From: Zhihengliuella sp. ISTPL4
GTDB lineage: Bacteria; Actinomycetota; Actinomycetes; Actinomycetales; Microbacteriaceae
Direction of reading: 5' to 3'
DNA length: 64,000 nt
NCBI RefSeq assembly: GCF_002848265.1
Contig: NZ_CP025422.1
Location: 496,001 to 560,000, forward strand
A program made the translations under genes and the position numbers. This document shows, in pieces, positions 45,305-55,410 of the stretch (position 1 is the stretch's first letter; each line of letters starts with the position of its first letter). Under the pieces are notes generated by a model. The model was not told where the DNA came from. It did not search any database and saw only the letters and a program-made list of their open reading frames with translations.

Positions 45305-47869
45305 ATGTCCACCGCTCCCGTCGACGAGGAGTTCTCCTCGCCGCACGCCATCCAGGCCAAGTGGCAGAAGTACTGGGCGGAGCACGAGACGTTCCTCACG
45401 GGCGGAGACGAGGACACGCGACCGCGGCGCTACGTGCTGGCCATGTTCCCGTACCCCTCCGGCGACCTGCACATGGGGCACGCGGAGAACTACCTGTACT
45501 CCGACATCGTCGCCCGCTTCTGGCGTCACCGCGGTCACAACGTCCTGAACCCGATCGGCTGGGACTCCTTCGGACTGCCCGCGGAGAACGCCGCGATCCG
45601 CCAGGGTGCGGACCCGCGCGAGTGGACGTACCAGAACATCGCGCAGCAGAAGGTGGGCTTCCAGCAGTACGGCGTCTCGTTCGACTGGAGCCGGGTGCTG
45701 CACACGTCCGACCCCGAGTACTACCGCTGGAACCAGTGGCTCTTCCTGAAGATGTACGAGCGGGGCCTGGCGTACCGGAAGAAGAGCCCGGTCAACTGGT
45801 GCCCCAATGACCAGACCGTGCTGGCGAACGAGCAGGTCATCGACGGCCGCTGCGAGCGCTGCGGCTACGAGGTCGTCAAGAAGAAGCTCACCCAGTGGTA
45901 CTTCCGCATCACCGATTATGCGGACCGCCTGCTGGACGACCTGAACCAGCTCGAGGGGTTCTGGCCGCACAAGGTGCTGCAGATGCAGCGCAACTGGATC
46001 GGCCGCTCCGTCGGCGCCGACGTCGACTTCCGTATCGAGGGGCGTGAGGAGCCGGTGACGGTGTTCTCGACCCGCCCGGACACCCTGCACGGTGCGACCT
46101 TCTTCGTCGTCGCCCCGGACGGCGACCTGGCCGCTGAGATCGCCGCGGATGCCGAGCCCGAGGTGCGTGAGCGCTTCCAGACATACCTGGCGGAGGTGCA
46201 GAAGACCACGGACATCGACCGGCAGTCCACCGACCGCCCGAAGACGGGGGTGTTCCTGGGCCGGTACGCGATCAACCCGGTCAACGGCGAGAAGCTGCCG
46301 ATCTGGGCCGCCGACTACGTGCTGGCCGACTACGGGCACGGCGCCGTCATGGCCGTTCCCGCGCACGACCAGCGTGACCTGGACTTCGCGCGGGCGTTCG
46401 ACCTGCCGGTGAAGGTCGTCGTCGACACGACCGCCCCGGTCACCGGAGCCATGCCGGTCATCGAGGTGGACGAGGACGGCGTCCCCGTTGATGCCGATGC
46501 CGCCCTCGACGAGCAGAACCCGGCGAAGACCGGCGTCGCGCTCACCGGCGAGGGGCGCATGATCAACTCCGGAGCGCTGAACGGACTGTCGAAGCGCAAC
46601 GCGATCGCCCGCGCCATCGAGCAGCTGGAGGCCTCAGGCACCGGCCGCGCGGCGAAGAACTACCGCCTCCGCGACTGGCTGATCTCGCGTCAGCGGTTCT
46701 GGGGAACGCCGATCCCGATGCTGCACGCTGAGGACGGCCGGATCATCCCCGTGCCGGAGGACCGGCTGCCGGTGAAGCTGCCGAGTGTGGAGGGCCTGGA
46801 CCTCAAGCCGAAGGGCACGTCGCCGCTGGGCGGTGCGGAGAGCTGGGTGCGCACGACCGACCCGGAGACCGGCGACCCGGTGCTGCGCGATCCGGACACG
46901 ATGGACACCTTCGTCGACAGCTCCTGGTACTTCCTCCGCTTCCTGTCGCCGAACAGCGACACGATGGCGTTCGACCCGGCCCAGGCGGCGCGCTGGGCGC
47001 CGGTCGATTCGTACATCGGCGGCGTCGAGCACGCGATCCTGCACCTGCTCTACGCCCGCTTCATCACGAAGGTCCTGTTCGACATGGGACTGATCGACTT
47101 CACCGAGCCGTTCTCCAACCTGATCAACCAGGGCATGGTGCTGCTCGACGGGCAGAAGATGTCGAAGAGCAAGGGCAACCTGGTGCTGTTCCAGGAGGAG
47201 CTCGACGCCCACGGCGCCGACGCTCTCCGCGTCGGGCTGGCCTTCGCCGGTCCGGTGGAGGACGACAAGGACTGGGCCGACGTCTCGATGACCGGTGCGC
47301 AGAAGTTCCTTTCGCGCGCCCTGCGTATCGCCCACGAGGTCGCCAGCCCGGTCGACGTGGTCTTCGACGGCGGCGACGCGGCGCTGCGGCGTGCGACCCA
47401 CAAGCTGCTCGCCGAAGCGCCCGCGCTGGTCGAGCAGACGAAGTTCAATGTGCTCGTCGCCCGTCTGATGGAGCTGGTCAACGTGACCCGCAAGACGATC
47501 GACGGCGCTTCCGGTGCCGCCGACCCCGCCGTGCGCGAGGCCGCGGAGACCATCGCCGTCATGCTCGACCTCATCGCCCCGCACACCGCGGAGGAGATGT
47601 GGGAGATCCTGGGGCACGAGCCGTCGGTCGGACTCGTGTCGTGGCGCTCCGCCGACCCTGCGCTTCTCGTGGAGGACACCGTGACCGCGGTCGTCCAGAT
47701 CGGCGGCAAGGTGCGCGCGCAGCTCGAGGTGCCGGCACGCATCGGCGAGGCCGAGCTCGAGGCGCTGGCGCGGGCCGACGAGCGGGTCATCCGCTCGATC
47801 GGCGACCGCGAGATCGTCAAGGTCGTCGTGCGGGCCCCGAAAATCGTCAGCATCGTCGTCAAGGGCTGA
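45305..47869 (+). CDS. leuS: Leucyl-tRNA synthetase
   Basis: 854 residues. HIGH motif HMGH (about 56-59) within [16 protein letters not shown], a zinc-type segment [14 protein letters not shown], the editing domain ([14 protein letters not shown]), and KMSKS at about 618-622. All domains of a bacterial LeuRS are present. ATG 45305 is preferred to the in-frame TTG at 45278 because [20 protein letters not shown] is a typical N-terminus. No T-box is seen upstream, unlike ileS. The 152 bases downstream hold no gene, only a 20-base palindrome. Confidence 0.97.
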   Translation: MSTAPVDEEFSSPHAIQAKWQKYWAEHETFLTGGDEDTRPRRYVLAMFPYPSGDLHMGHAENYLYSDIVARFWRHRGHNVLNPIGWDSFGLPAENAAIRQGADPREWTYQNIAQQKVGFQQYGVSFDWSRVLHTSDPEYYRWNQWLFLKMYERGLAYRKKSPVNWCPNDQTVLANEQVIDGRCERCGYEVVKKKLTQWYFRITDYADRLLDDLNQLEGFWPHKVLQMQRNWIGRSVGADVDFRIEGREEPVTVFSTRPDTLHGATFFVVAPDGDLAAEIAADAEPEVRERFQTYLAEVQKTTDIDRQSTDRPKTGVFLGRYAINPVNGEKLPIWAADYVLADYGHGAVMAVPAHDQRDLDFARAFDLPVKVVVDTTAPVTGAMPVIEVDEDGVPVDADAALDEQNPAKTGVALTGEGRMINSGALNGLSKRNAIARAIEQLEASGTGRAAKNYRLRDWLISRQRFWGTPIPMLHAEDGRIIPVPEDRLPVKLPSVEGLDLKPKGTSPLGGAESWVRTTDPETGDPVLRDPDTMDTFVDSSWYFLRFLSPNSDTMAFDPAQAARWAPVDSYIGGVEHAILHLLYARFITKVLFDMGLIDFTEPFSNLINQGMVLLDGQKMSKSKGNLVLFQEELDAHGADALRVGLAFAGPVEDDKDWADVSMTGAQKFLSRALRIAHEVASPVDVVFDGGDAALRRATHKLLAEAPALVEQTKFNVLVARLMELVNVTRKTIDGASGAADPAVREAAETIAVMLDLIAPHTAEEMWEILGHEPSVGLVSWRSADPALLVEDTVTAVVQIGGKVRAQLEVPARIGEAELEALARADERVIRSIGDREIVKVVVRAPKIVSIVVKG

Positions 47870-47971
47870 GGCACCCGGGCGTCGAGGTCCCTCTCCGACG
47901 TGACGACCTGACCGACCCGCTGCGTGCGCCCTTCTGCACGGTCGGTGGTGCACGAGGGGTTGTCCACGACG

Positions 47972-47991
47972 CCCGGGCTTTCAAGCCCGGG
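47972..47991. terminator. Palindrome downstream of leuS
   Basis: CCCGGGCTTTCAAGCCCGGG forms a nine-base-pair stem with a two-base (TC) centre. It sits between leuS and comEA without a T-run; it may end the leuS message or be an operator for comEA. Confidence 0.45.
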
Positions 47992-48021
47992 AGGGGTGCG
48001 GTGGACGGTTACCGTGGCCAG

Positions 48022-48618
48022 ATGACCCCGTCCCCGCCACCACCCCCGTCTCATCGCGGGTTCCGTCTCGGGCTCGGCGCCGCGGTGGTGCTGGCGATCG
48101 TCGTGCTGGCCGTAGCCGTCGGGCTCGGCCTGCTGCGGGAGCAGCCCGCGTCCGTCGATTCCGTTCCCCTGGTGCAGAGCTCGGCGTCGGTGGCCCCCGC
48201 TGCGGCCGAGACCTATGTGCACGTGCTCGGGGCGGTGGCCCGGCCGGGTCTGTACGTCCTGCACGCAGAGGCTCGAGTCGTCGATGCTCTCGCGGCTGCC
48301 GGCGGGGCGACGGACGCGGCCGATCTTGCGGGAGTGAACCTCGCCCGTCCGGTGGAGGACGGCGAGCAGATCGTCGTGCCGGTGGCGGGTACGGTAGCTG
48401 ACCCCGTGATCCCGCCTCCCGATGACGGGACAGTGGACCTAAACAGCGCTGATCAGGCGGCGCTGGAAGAGCTTCCGGGCATCGGGCCGGCGCTCGCTCA
48501 GCGCATCATCGCGTGGCGTGAAGAGAACGGTCGATTTCAGGCGGTGGACGACCTTCTGGCCGTTCCCGGGATCGGGGAGAGGGTCCTGGAGGGGTTGCGT
48601 GACGGCGTCAGGGTGTGA
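48022..48618 (+). CDS. comEA: Competence protein ComEA (helix-hairpin-helix DNA receptor)
   Basis: 198 residues: a membrane helix (about 18-39), a soluble SLBB-like segment (YVHVLGAVARPGLYVLHAEA), and a C-terminal double helix-hairpin-helix domain (LNSADQAALEELPGIGPALA and AVDDLLAVPGIGERVL). It is the envelope DNA-binding protein of natural transformation. The start is ATG 48022; the upstream open frame is leuS shadow. In this genome its partner comEC is broken, so a transformation role is doubtful, although ComEA could retain another function. Confidence 0.93.
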   Translation: MTPSPPPPPSHRGFRLGLGAAVVLAIVVLAVAVGLGLLREQPASVDSVPLVQSSASVAPAAAETYVHVLGAVARPGLYVLHAEARVVDALAAAGGATDAADLAGVNLARPVEDGEQIVVPVAGTVADPVIPPPDDGTVDLNSADQAALEELPGIGPALAQRIIAWREENGRFQAVDDLLAVPGIGERVLEGLRDGVRV

Positions 48619-48647
48619 GGGCTGACGGCGTTTGATAGCGTCGCGAG

Positions 48648-49466
48648 GTGAGCAGTCCGCCGCCCGAGTCCGACTCGGCACCAGCCCCAGCATCCCGCGG
48701 TCCGCGCAATGGCGGTGCGGGAGAGCCGCCCTCGATCGTCAAGCCGTGGGTCAGCATCCTCCGCTTCGTCATCGGCCTCGTCATCGTCGGCGTGGCCGTG
48801 GGCGCGCTGCTGCTCTGGGCGCTCGAGCCGTCGTCGAACGACGGAGCCCCGCAGTTCGTCGCCCTCGTCGGCATCCCCCTGACTGTCACCGCCCTGACGA
48901 TTCAGATGGTCGCGCGCAACTCCTTCGCGAACCGTCGCACCCGCTTCGACTTCCTCTGGTGGCTGTTCGCCGTCCTGCCCGCGGGGCTGCTCGCGGTCTC
49001 TCTGCCCTCGATCCTCGCCAACCCAGGGTACTTCGGGGCGGCGTCCACGGGCGAGGTCCTCGGGGTCCTCGCCATGAACGTCGTCTTGGTCGTGCTGGGA
49101 TACGGCTTCGGTGCCCTGGCGTGGTTCTTCGTCGTCTGGCCGCTGTTCCATCTCGTGGGCACCCTGATCCGCGTGTTCCGCGGTGAGAAGCACGCCGCGG
49201 CGGGGCTGATCATGCCGCTCGTTCTCCTGACGCTCTCGGGGGTCATCCTCGTCGGCGCAGGTGCGCTGGATCTCAGCGATGCGGGCCCTGGACGCTTCGC
49301 GTGGCCGCAGATCCTCCTCGCGCTCCTCGGCATCCCCGGAAGCTACGGTGTGGAGTCGGAATTCGCCCTGTGGATCGTCCGTCTGCTGATACTCAGCGTC
49401 GTGCTGCTCTTCTTGATCCCTTGGCTGCTCTCACGCCGCGAGACTCGATCCGCACGGGCCGAGTGA
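48648..49466 (+). CDS. Hypothetical multi-pass membrane protein
   Basis: 272 residues: a Pro/Ser-rich N-terminus, then about six membrane helices in pairs (about 36-62, 68-88, 97-118, 130-160, 185-205, 235-265). No motif known to me. It lies between comEA and comEC, which are normally adjacent, and it shares orientation with both. A GATAGCGT segment upstream resembles a -10 box. Function unknown. Confidence 0.75.
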   Translation: MSSPPPESDSAPAPASRGPRNGGAGEPPSIVKPWVSILRFVIGLVIVGVAVGALLLWALEPSSNDGAPQFVALVGIPLTVTALTIQMVARNSFANRRTRFDFLWWLFAVLPAGLLAVSLPSILANPGYFGAASTGEVLGVLAMNVVLVVLGYGFGALAWFFVVWPLFHLVGTLIRVFRGEKHAAAGLIMPLVLLTLSGVILVGAGALDLSDAGPGRFAWPQILLALLGIPGSYGVESEFALWIVRLLILSVVLLFLIPWLLSRRETRSARAE

Positions 49467-49473
49467 GAGCCGG

Positions 49474-50223
49474 CTATCCCTGCGGGTCGCAGGTCAGCGT
49501 GGCATCCGTGATCACCTGGGTCGCCAGCTCCCGCTCGGACTCGAGCGGATCGCGTCCGTCGACCAGGAGCTGGACGCTCTCGTCGGACAGCTCGGAGTCG
49601 TAGACGTACTGCCCGACGCAGGGATAGAAGTCCGGCATGTCGTCATAGGTGGTGAGGCCGTTCGAACGGTTGATCTCCTCCGCGGACGCACCGATCTCCT
49701 CGGGTGTCGGACGGCTCTCACTTGTACTGCCCGGCGTGTCCGACGGCGCGGCGGTGGCCGGGGGAGCGTTTTCGGCGGGCGACGAGTCGTTCAGTGCCGA
49801 CGAGGTCAGCACGAGGGACACGACGAGCACGGTGACTCCGATCACGGCGCCGACGACGGACACGACCATGCCGACGATCGACGGCCACTTCGCTGCGTTC
49901 TTCGTGAACAACCCGATGAGCGACACGACGAACCCGGCGAGCAGGACGACCGCACCGACCACGAAAAGCACCGGAAAGCAGGCGAGAACGGTGCCGATGA
50001 CGGCCAGACCCAGTCCGATGAACCCGAGGATCGGTGTCGCCCGGGAGCCGGCGTCAGGGGTATCTTGCGCCGGGGTGGCAGAGGAGTACGTCGGCGCCTC
50101 GAGTCGGGGCTGAGAGGAGCTCGTCGCGCCCGCAGCGGGGGCGTAGGCGTCGGTCCACCGTGCTCCGTCCCACCAGCGCTGACGCCCGGAACCATCGTCG
50201 TACCACCCAGCCGGCACATTCAT
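49474..50223 (-). CDS. DUF2510 domain membrane protein
   Basis: 249 residues. The N-terminus PAGWYDDGSGRQRWWDGARW is the DUF2510 module found on many actinobacterial membrane proteins. Two to three membrane helices follow (about 68-110 and 118-145), then a Ser/Pro-rich linker and a small C-terminal extracytoplasmic domain with two cysteines (FYPCVGQYV and TLTCDPQG) that may pair. The ATG at 50223 has AGGAGGAG in the right place and is preferred to an upstream GTG. It lies opposite to comEA and comEC. Confidence 0.82.
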   Translation of the reverse strand: MNVPAGWYDDGSGRQRWWDGARWTDAYAPAAGATSSSQPRLEAPTYSSATPAQDTPDAGSRATPILGFIGLGLAVIGTVLACFPVLFVVGAVVLLAGFVVSLIGLFTKNAAKWPSIVGMVVSVVGAVIGVTVLVVSLVLTSSALNDSSPAENAPPATAAPSDTPGSTSESRPTPEEIGASAEEINRSNGLTTYDDMPDFYPCVGQYVYDSELSDESVQLLVDGRDPLESERELATQVITDATLTCDPQG

Positions 50224-50483
50224 GCGCACTCCTCCTCGTCGCTGCGGCCCTTGCCACGCCAGTACTCACGCTACTCAATGGCTTCCGCCGATGCCGTCCT
50301 CTGCCCGGTCGTGTCTGATGCCAGCCGTCAGCCCACCGCCGGAAAAGCGCTCCTCCACATTCCGACCGCGAGACAGGTTCTCCTCGGCTCCTGCTCGCGA
50401 GGGTCAGGGCGGTCGGAGCGGGCGAATGGGCGACTTTAGCGTGATCGGATGGATGAGCCGCAGCGTTCCTCCCCGGGGTCGGA

Positions 50484-52155
50484 ATGGGGACCCGGGTGAC
50501 GCGCGATCTGCGCCTGCTGCCGGTGGCGGTCGGTGCATGGGGTGCGGCCCTGGTCTGCGTGTTCGCGCCGGGAGCGGCGGCGTGGCTGGCGGGTGGCTGC
50601 CTGGCATCCGCGCTCGTGATCGGCGTCATGATCGCGAGCGGGCGTCACGCAGCCGTGGCGGTCAGCGGACTGGTCATCGTGGTCCTCGCGGCGGCGGCAG
50701 CCGTGGCGCTCACCGTGTCCGCGCAGTCGACGAGCCGCGAGACCGTGCGCGGATGGGGTGGCAGAGTCGTCGAAGCGGTCGGTGAGGTGTCGTCCTCGGC
50801 GACCGTGGGGCGGGATGGGCGCCTGTGGATGGAGGTGCAGCTGAGCGGCATCGGTTCGCCGGGCGCCGTGGAGCCGGCTGCCGGTCCGGTGCGCATCGGG
50901 ATCGAGCGCGGTGAGGGGTTCGTCCTCGGTGCGGAGGTGCGAGTGACCGGCGAGAGCGCAGCAACGGACCCGGGGGAGCGGGCGGTGCTCGTCGTCTTCG
51001 TCACTGCGGCAGACGTGGAACGGCCCGCGTCGGGCGTCTTCGGACTCGCTGCCGACCTCCGCCGGTCGTTCGTCGAGCGCGCGACGCGACTCCCGGAACC
51101 CGGTGCGGGACTCCTTCCCGGGCTCGCTGTGGGGGACACCACCGCCGTTCCGGTAGACCTCGACGCCGATATGCGGATGAGCGGCCTCAGCCACCTCACG
51201 GCCGTGTCAGGGGCGAACTGCGCAATCGTCCTCGCCGCGGTGTTCGGAATCGTCGCGCTCTGCGGGGGGGATGCGGGCGCTGCGGGTCCTGCTCGCCGCC
51301 GGCGCGCTGGCGGCCTTCGTGGTGCTCGTGACGCCGGAGCCGAGCGTGGTCCGGGCTGCCGCGATGGCCGCAGCGGGCATGCTGTCGATCCTGCTCGGGC
51401 GTCCGAGCGCGGGGGCTGGAATCCTTGCGCTCAGCGTCACCGCTCTCCTCGTGGCCGACCCCTGGCTCGCATCCACGCCGGGGTTCGCTCTGTCTGCGGT
51501 GGCCGCCGGCGCGCTCATCCTGCTCGCCCCTGCCCTGGCGAACGGGATCGCGCGAGGGGTGCCTCGTCCGCTGGCCCTCGCGATCGCGGTGCCGCTGGCG
51601 GCGCAGCTCGCCTGCGCCCCCGTGATCGCGCTGTTCGCGGAGCAGGTGTCGCTCGTCGCCGTGGTCGCGAACCTCCTCGCCGAGCCGGCCGCTCCGGTCG
51701 CGACGGTGATCGGGCTCCTCGCGTGTCTGGCCGCGCCGCTTCCCGCCGTGGCCGACGTCCTGTCGGCCTCGGCATGGCTGCCGTCAGCCTGGATCGCGAT
51801 GGTGGCTCGGGTCACCGCCGGGCTTCCCGGTGGGCAGGTACTGCTGCCGGCTGGCCTCGGCAGCGCGCTGCTGGTCGCCGTGGTGAGCAGCGCCATCGCC
51901 GTCATCTGCTGTCGCGGACGGTCCCGGTCTCGCGAGCCCGCAGTGACGAGGGGCACGACACGGTCGGGCCGTCTGCTCCGGTCGCGGACCGCGGGCGCGC
52001 TGCTCCCCGTGGTCCGACGCGCAGCGGCGGCGCTCCTCATCGTTGTGGCGGCCGTCGGCGTTTCCCGGGCGGTGCTCGACGGGCCGCTCGCGGCGCTGCT
52101 GACGCCGCAGGGGTGGGTCATCGCTGCGTGCGACCAGTTCTGTAGTGAAACCTAG
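50484..52155 (+). pseudogene. comEC: Broken comEC (DNA uptake channel), frameshifted and cut by an integrated element
   Basis: Reads as ComEC from ATG 50484 through the N-terminal helices, the OB-like domain and the competence core (LSHLTAVSGANCAIV). At a run of seven G (51264-51270) the frame must shift by one base to continue as MRALRVLLAAG and VLVTPEPSVVRAAAMAAAG, after which the membrane helices run on in the new frame. The reading ends near 52140 at GWVIAACD; the next residues, normally VGQGDAVLVR, are replaced by QFCSET and a stop. The metallo-beta-lactamase-like domain is missing from the whole right part of the window. Both defects would abolish function; the frameshift could also be a base-calling error in a homopolymer. 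Confidence 0.92.
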
Positions 52156-52190
52156 CTGTTGTACGCCAAGTGTTGCAGACTGAGTCGTGA

Positions 52191-53699
52191 GTGTTGGGAA
52201 AGGACATCGTGGCAGGATGGCGCGTGCGCTGGGTCGAGCTGAACGCGGGGGGATCTTCTCACAGCGCCGAACTATGGAGTGCTACAGAGCTGATGCGCCG
52301 CGAGCGCGCCGCGGGCATCCGGTTCGGCTCCCCATTCATGACAGACCCGACGGGGATGGCCGACCCGACTTTGACTGCGTACTTCAACAGTCCGCGCTTC
52401 GCACGACTCGCGAAGTCGACCAAACTCGCCTACACGGGCGACTATGTGGTCTTCTTCAATTTCCTGTGGCAGCGAAATGAGCGACGGTGGACCGAAGCCA
52501 CGGTTGGTGATGTTGAAGACTACGAAGACTGGAGGAACCGCGGTCCTAGCAACCCGCGGACGATAGGCGGGTCGAAATGGGCGCGTGAGTTGGCAGCCCT
52601 CAACCGTTTGTATAAATGGGCAGTTCAAGAGCAGGTCCTCGAGACTTCACCGATCCGTACGGTCGCCTCCCGAGGCCGGGATGGGGAGAAGATCGAGGTT
52701 GTTGAGCTCAGCCCAACGAGTCGTCGCGTCGTCGACATGAAGTGGTTAACCCCTCGTCTCGCCGAACGATGGCGAGATGTCGGCCTTAGAGGCCTTTCTC
52801 CCGATGGAAGCGTGAACCCCGCATACCGAGGACGTAACGCTGACCGGAATGCTGCCTTTTTCGATCTGCTGTTCGATTCCGGGCTTCGACTGACGGAAGC
52901 GTCGTCCCTGCTCTCGATGGAGTTACCGACGAGTGACGGTGTCAATCGCATGCGCTGGGGCAGAGTTGCTAAGGCGGCTGCGAAGAATGGTAGCGGCAGG
53001 CCTTTCGCCGTAACAGAGCGCACACTCTCCTCTATTCGTTCTTACGTGGCCACGAGCAGGGATGCCGCGGTGCGGTCAGCCCAGGCGAAGGGCCGCTTCG
53101 ATGACTTGCCAGGCAAGCTTCACGTCCAGCGGATATTGCGGACCGCGAGGGGCACAAGCTTGCAGTGGTGGGATGAATCGAGTCGCGTTGTGCGCACATT
53201 GCCGGTGGACCGAATCGACGTCGAAGAGAGGATGAGACTTTTCTCGACAACGGAGCGTGGCTTGGAGCCTATGTGGCTATGGCTGTCCGAGCGCGGAACC
53301 CCTTTCCAGCCTCACTCTTGGGAAGACGTGTTCTCATCCGGGACTCTTCGATGCCAGCGAGCGCTTGGTGACGAGGCGCCGTTCTGCACACCGCACATGT
53401 TGCGGCATTCGTTCGCTCTCGTGATGCTTGTCGCGCTTCAGCATGCTTACGACGAGAGGTTTGGCCTCACGCCCGAGCAACGGCGGGATTTCGCGATCCT
53501 TTATCGAGATCCGTGGCGAATCGTCAAAGACCTTTTGGGGCACTCCTCTGAGGAGACGACACGCGAGATCTACCTCGCACCCGTGCGGGACGTGCAAGTT
53601 CGCACCCTCCTCGAGAACGGCGTAACCGCAGGAGCCGACTTCTTGCGCGCGCTTGCGGCCGCGGGAGGAAGCGTCCTCGACTTGGCAACTGATGAGTAG
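52191..53699 (+). CDS. Tyrosine recombinase, first of a trio (TnpA-like)
   Basis: 502 residues. C-terminal catalytic domain complete: first arginine in DSGLRLTEAS (about R233), HMLRHSF (about H402 to R405), GHSSEET (about H451) and nucleophile in TREIYLAP (about Y461). The N-terminal part is an SAM-like core-binding domain (LAKSTKLAYTGDYV). GTG 52191 gives the longest protein; GTG 52209 has AAAGG in better ribosome-site position, so it may be the true start. It begins about 50 bases from the comEC junction and overlaps the second recombinase gene by eight bases, the usual arrangement in Tn554-type and recombinase-in-trio elements. Confidence 0.88.
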   Translation: MLGKDIVAGWRVRWVELNAGGSSHSAELWSATELMRRERAAGIRFGSPFMTDPTGMADPTLTAYFNSPRFARLAKSTKLAYTGDYVVFFNFLWQRNERRWTEATVGDVEDYEDWRNRGPSNPRTIGGSKWARELAALNRLYKWAVQEQVLETSPIRTVASRGRDGEKIEVVELSPTSRRVVDMKWLTPRLAERWRDVGLRGLSPDGSVNPAYRGRNADRNAAFFDLLFDSGLRLTEASSLLSMELPTSDGVNRMRWGRVAKAAAKNGSGRPFAVTERTLSSIRSYVATSRDAAVRSAQAKGRFDDLPGKLHVQRILRTARGTSLQWWDESSRVVRTLPVDRIDVEERMRLFSTTERGLEPMWLWLSERGTPFQPHSWEDVFSSGTLRCQRALGDEAPFCTPHMLRHSFALVMLVALQHAYDERFGLTPEQRRDFAILYRDPWRIVKDLLGHSSEETTREIYLAPVRDVQVRTLLENGVTAGADFLRALAAAGGSVLDLATDE

Positions 53700-55410
53700 G
53701 GGACGGCCGGCGGCCTTGCCTGGTATCGGGAGTCATGTTCGACCCGAGAATCTCGAAGGACTTGTAGTGACGCATGTAACTGAGAAGGGAGACGCGAGTG
53801 CGAAATATGACTTCGGGGTTCTTCCATTCTCGGCCGATTTTCGGCAGGAGGTTGCGGAACTCTTCGCGGCGCGCACCTCACCGAGCGGATCGTGGCGCAC
53901 CCTCGATACGAGTTCCGACGGATTCTGGGCCCTCGGATACTTTGCACGATGGCTGGCCGCTAACGGTCATGCACCATCGAGAGTGGGGGAGCTGACTCGG
54001 AGTACCTGGCAGGAGTTCCGCCTGGTAGCCAAGAGCGAGAGCTCGGCGAGCCTGTCCGCTCTGAGACTGGTGCGCATGTTTCTTCGAGATTCCGGTCTGT
54101 TGCATCCCTCGACGAGTGCAGAGGTTTCGCTTCGTATCCCCGCGGCCGCTCCGAAGGAGACCGCTTACAGCGATGAGGAGTTCCGTCGCGTGCGCACCGC
54201 GGCACGGCGCGTCTTCAGGCGAGCCCGAAAGCGCATCATGGAGAACGCAGAACACCTACGCCGTCACAGGCGGGGTGAGTTTCGCGAGGACAGCAACGAC
54301 TATCTACTCGGAGAGGCACTCGAGACCATCGCGGCGACCGGGGATGCCCCGCGCAACTGGCAACACCGCGACCGCCCTGTTGCAGCAGAATACGCGGCTG
54401 TGTTGGGAGGGAACAAGCGCATCAACACCTGGATGCGACTCTACCTTGACGCTTCCGAGATCACAGCGGCACTCATTCTCATCGCGTGTAAGGAAGGCTG
54501 GAACGCCACGTCAATCGACGAACTCGAAGTCCCGACGAGAGTCGACGGCACCCCGCTGGCCGGCGACCACAGCCTCATGAGGGTCGAACTCGAGAAGCGG
54601 CGGCGGCACCAGCGAAATCGCTTCGAGGTGCGCACGCTCCGTGATACCGGCGCTGGTTCTACGGCGCGCCTGCTCACTCACATCCTGGAGATGACCCGAC
54701 CGGCGCGGGAGCTGCTGGCAGCACATGGCGCCGATACTTCGCGACTGCTGATCTCTAGGAAAACACCGGTTACGCCCGACGTGCACGCAGTCTTCTCGGT
54801 AGGCGTGACGAACGAACAGAAACGCATTTTTGTGCACAGCACCGGCGTTTCCTTCAACTTGCGACGGATCCGGAAAACGGTGAACACCCGCCATCTCCGT
54901 CAGCCGAATCAGAATACCCAGGATACGCACGATAGCCAATATGTTGTCCGAGACCCCGAAGTCATTCGCAGGTCAGAGGACACAATCGCGCGAGGCCTTG
55001 AGCGCGCCGTCACTCACGCTTCGGAAGTACTTGCCACAATCTCTGATTTCGACCATGAAAGCGGCGATGAAACACCCACGGCTGAGTGCACCGACATCCT
55101 TCAGAGCCCGTTTTCGCCGTGGGGTGCGCCGTGCACTGCCTCATTTCTCCTTTGTCTTTCATGTGTGAATGCGGTAGTCATGCCAAAACACCTCGGTCGG
55201 CTAGCTCTCCTTCATGAAGCGCTCGCGAATGTGCATGGCGCGATGAGAGAAGAGGCGTGGGATCGCCAATGGGCGGTACATTTCCGGAGACTTGAGTCTT
55301 TGCGGCACGATCATTACACTGATGCTCAATGGGCTCAAGCGCTGCGGTCCGTCACCGATGTTGACCGACGCACCGTGGGGCACCTGCTTGAGGGGAGTTT
55401 GGGCGCATGA
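53692..55410 (+). CDS. Divergent tyrosine recombinase, second of a trio (TnpB-like)
   Basis: 572 residues. The C-terminal half has the arrangement LRRIRKTVNTRHLR (about 390-402) followed by HDSQYVVRDP (about Y417), which fits the box II arginine and nucleophile region of an atypical tyrosine recombinase. The box I region reads ACKEGWNATSID, where the usual arginine is not obvious. A long C-terminal tail follows with cysteines in TAECTDIL, GAPCTASFLLCLSCV, possibly metal-binding. ATG 53692 is assumed; the frame is open further upstream inside the first recombinase gene. Assignment relies partly on its place between two clear recombinases. Confidence 0.72.
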   Translation: MSRGRPAALPGIGSHVRPENLEGLVVTHVTEKGDASAKYDFGVLPFSADFRQEVAELFAARTSPSGSWRTLDTSSDGFWALGYFARWLAANGHAPSRVGELTRSTWQEFRLVAKSESSASLSALRLVRMFLRDSGLLHPSTSAEVSLRIPAAAPKETAYSDEEFRRVRTAARRVFRRARKRIMENAEHLRRHRRGEFREDSNDYLLGEALETIAATGDAPRNWQHRDRPVAAEYAAVLGGNKRINTWMRLYLDASEITAALILIACKEGWNATSIDELEVPTRVDGTPLAGDHSLMRVELEKRRRHQRNRFEVRTLRDTGAGSTARLLTHILEMTRPARELLAAHGADTSRLLISRKTPVTPDVHAVFSVGVTNEQKRIFVHSTGVSFNLRRIRKTVNTRHLRQPNQNTQDTHDSQYVVRDPEVIRRSEDTIARGLERAVTHASEVLATISDFDHESGDETPTAECTDILQSPFSPWGAPCTASFLLCLSCVNAVVMPKHLGRLALLHEALANVHGAMREEAWDRQWAVHFRRLESLRHDHYTDAQWAQALRSVTDVDRRTVGHLLEGSLGA

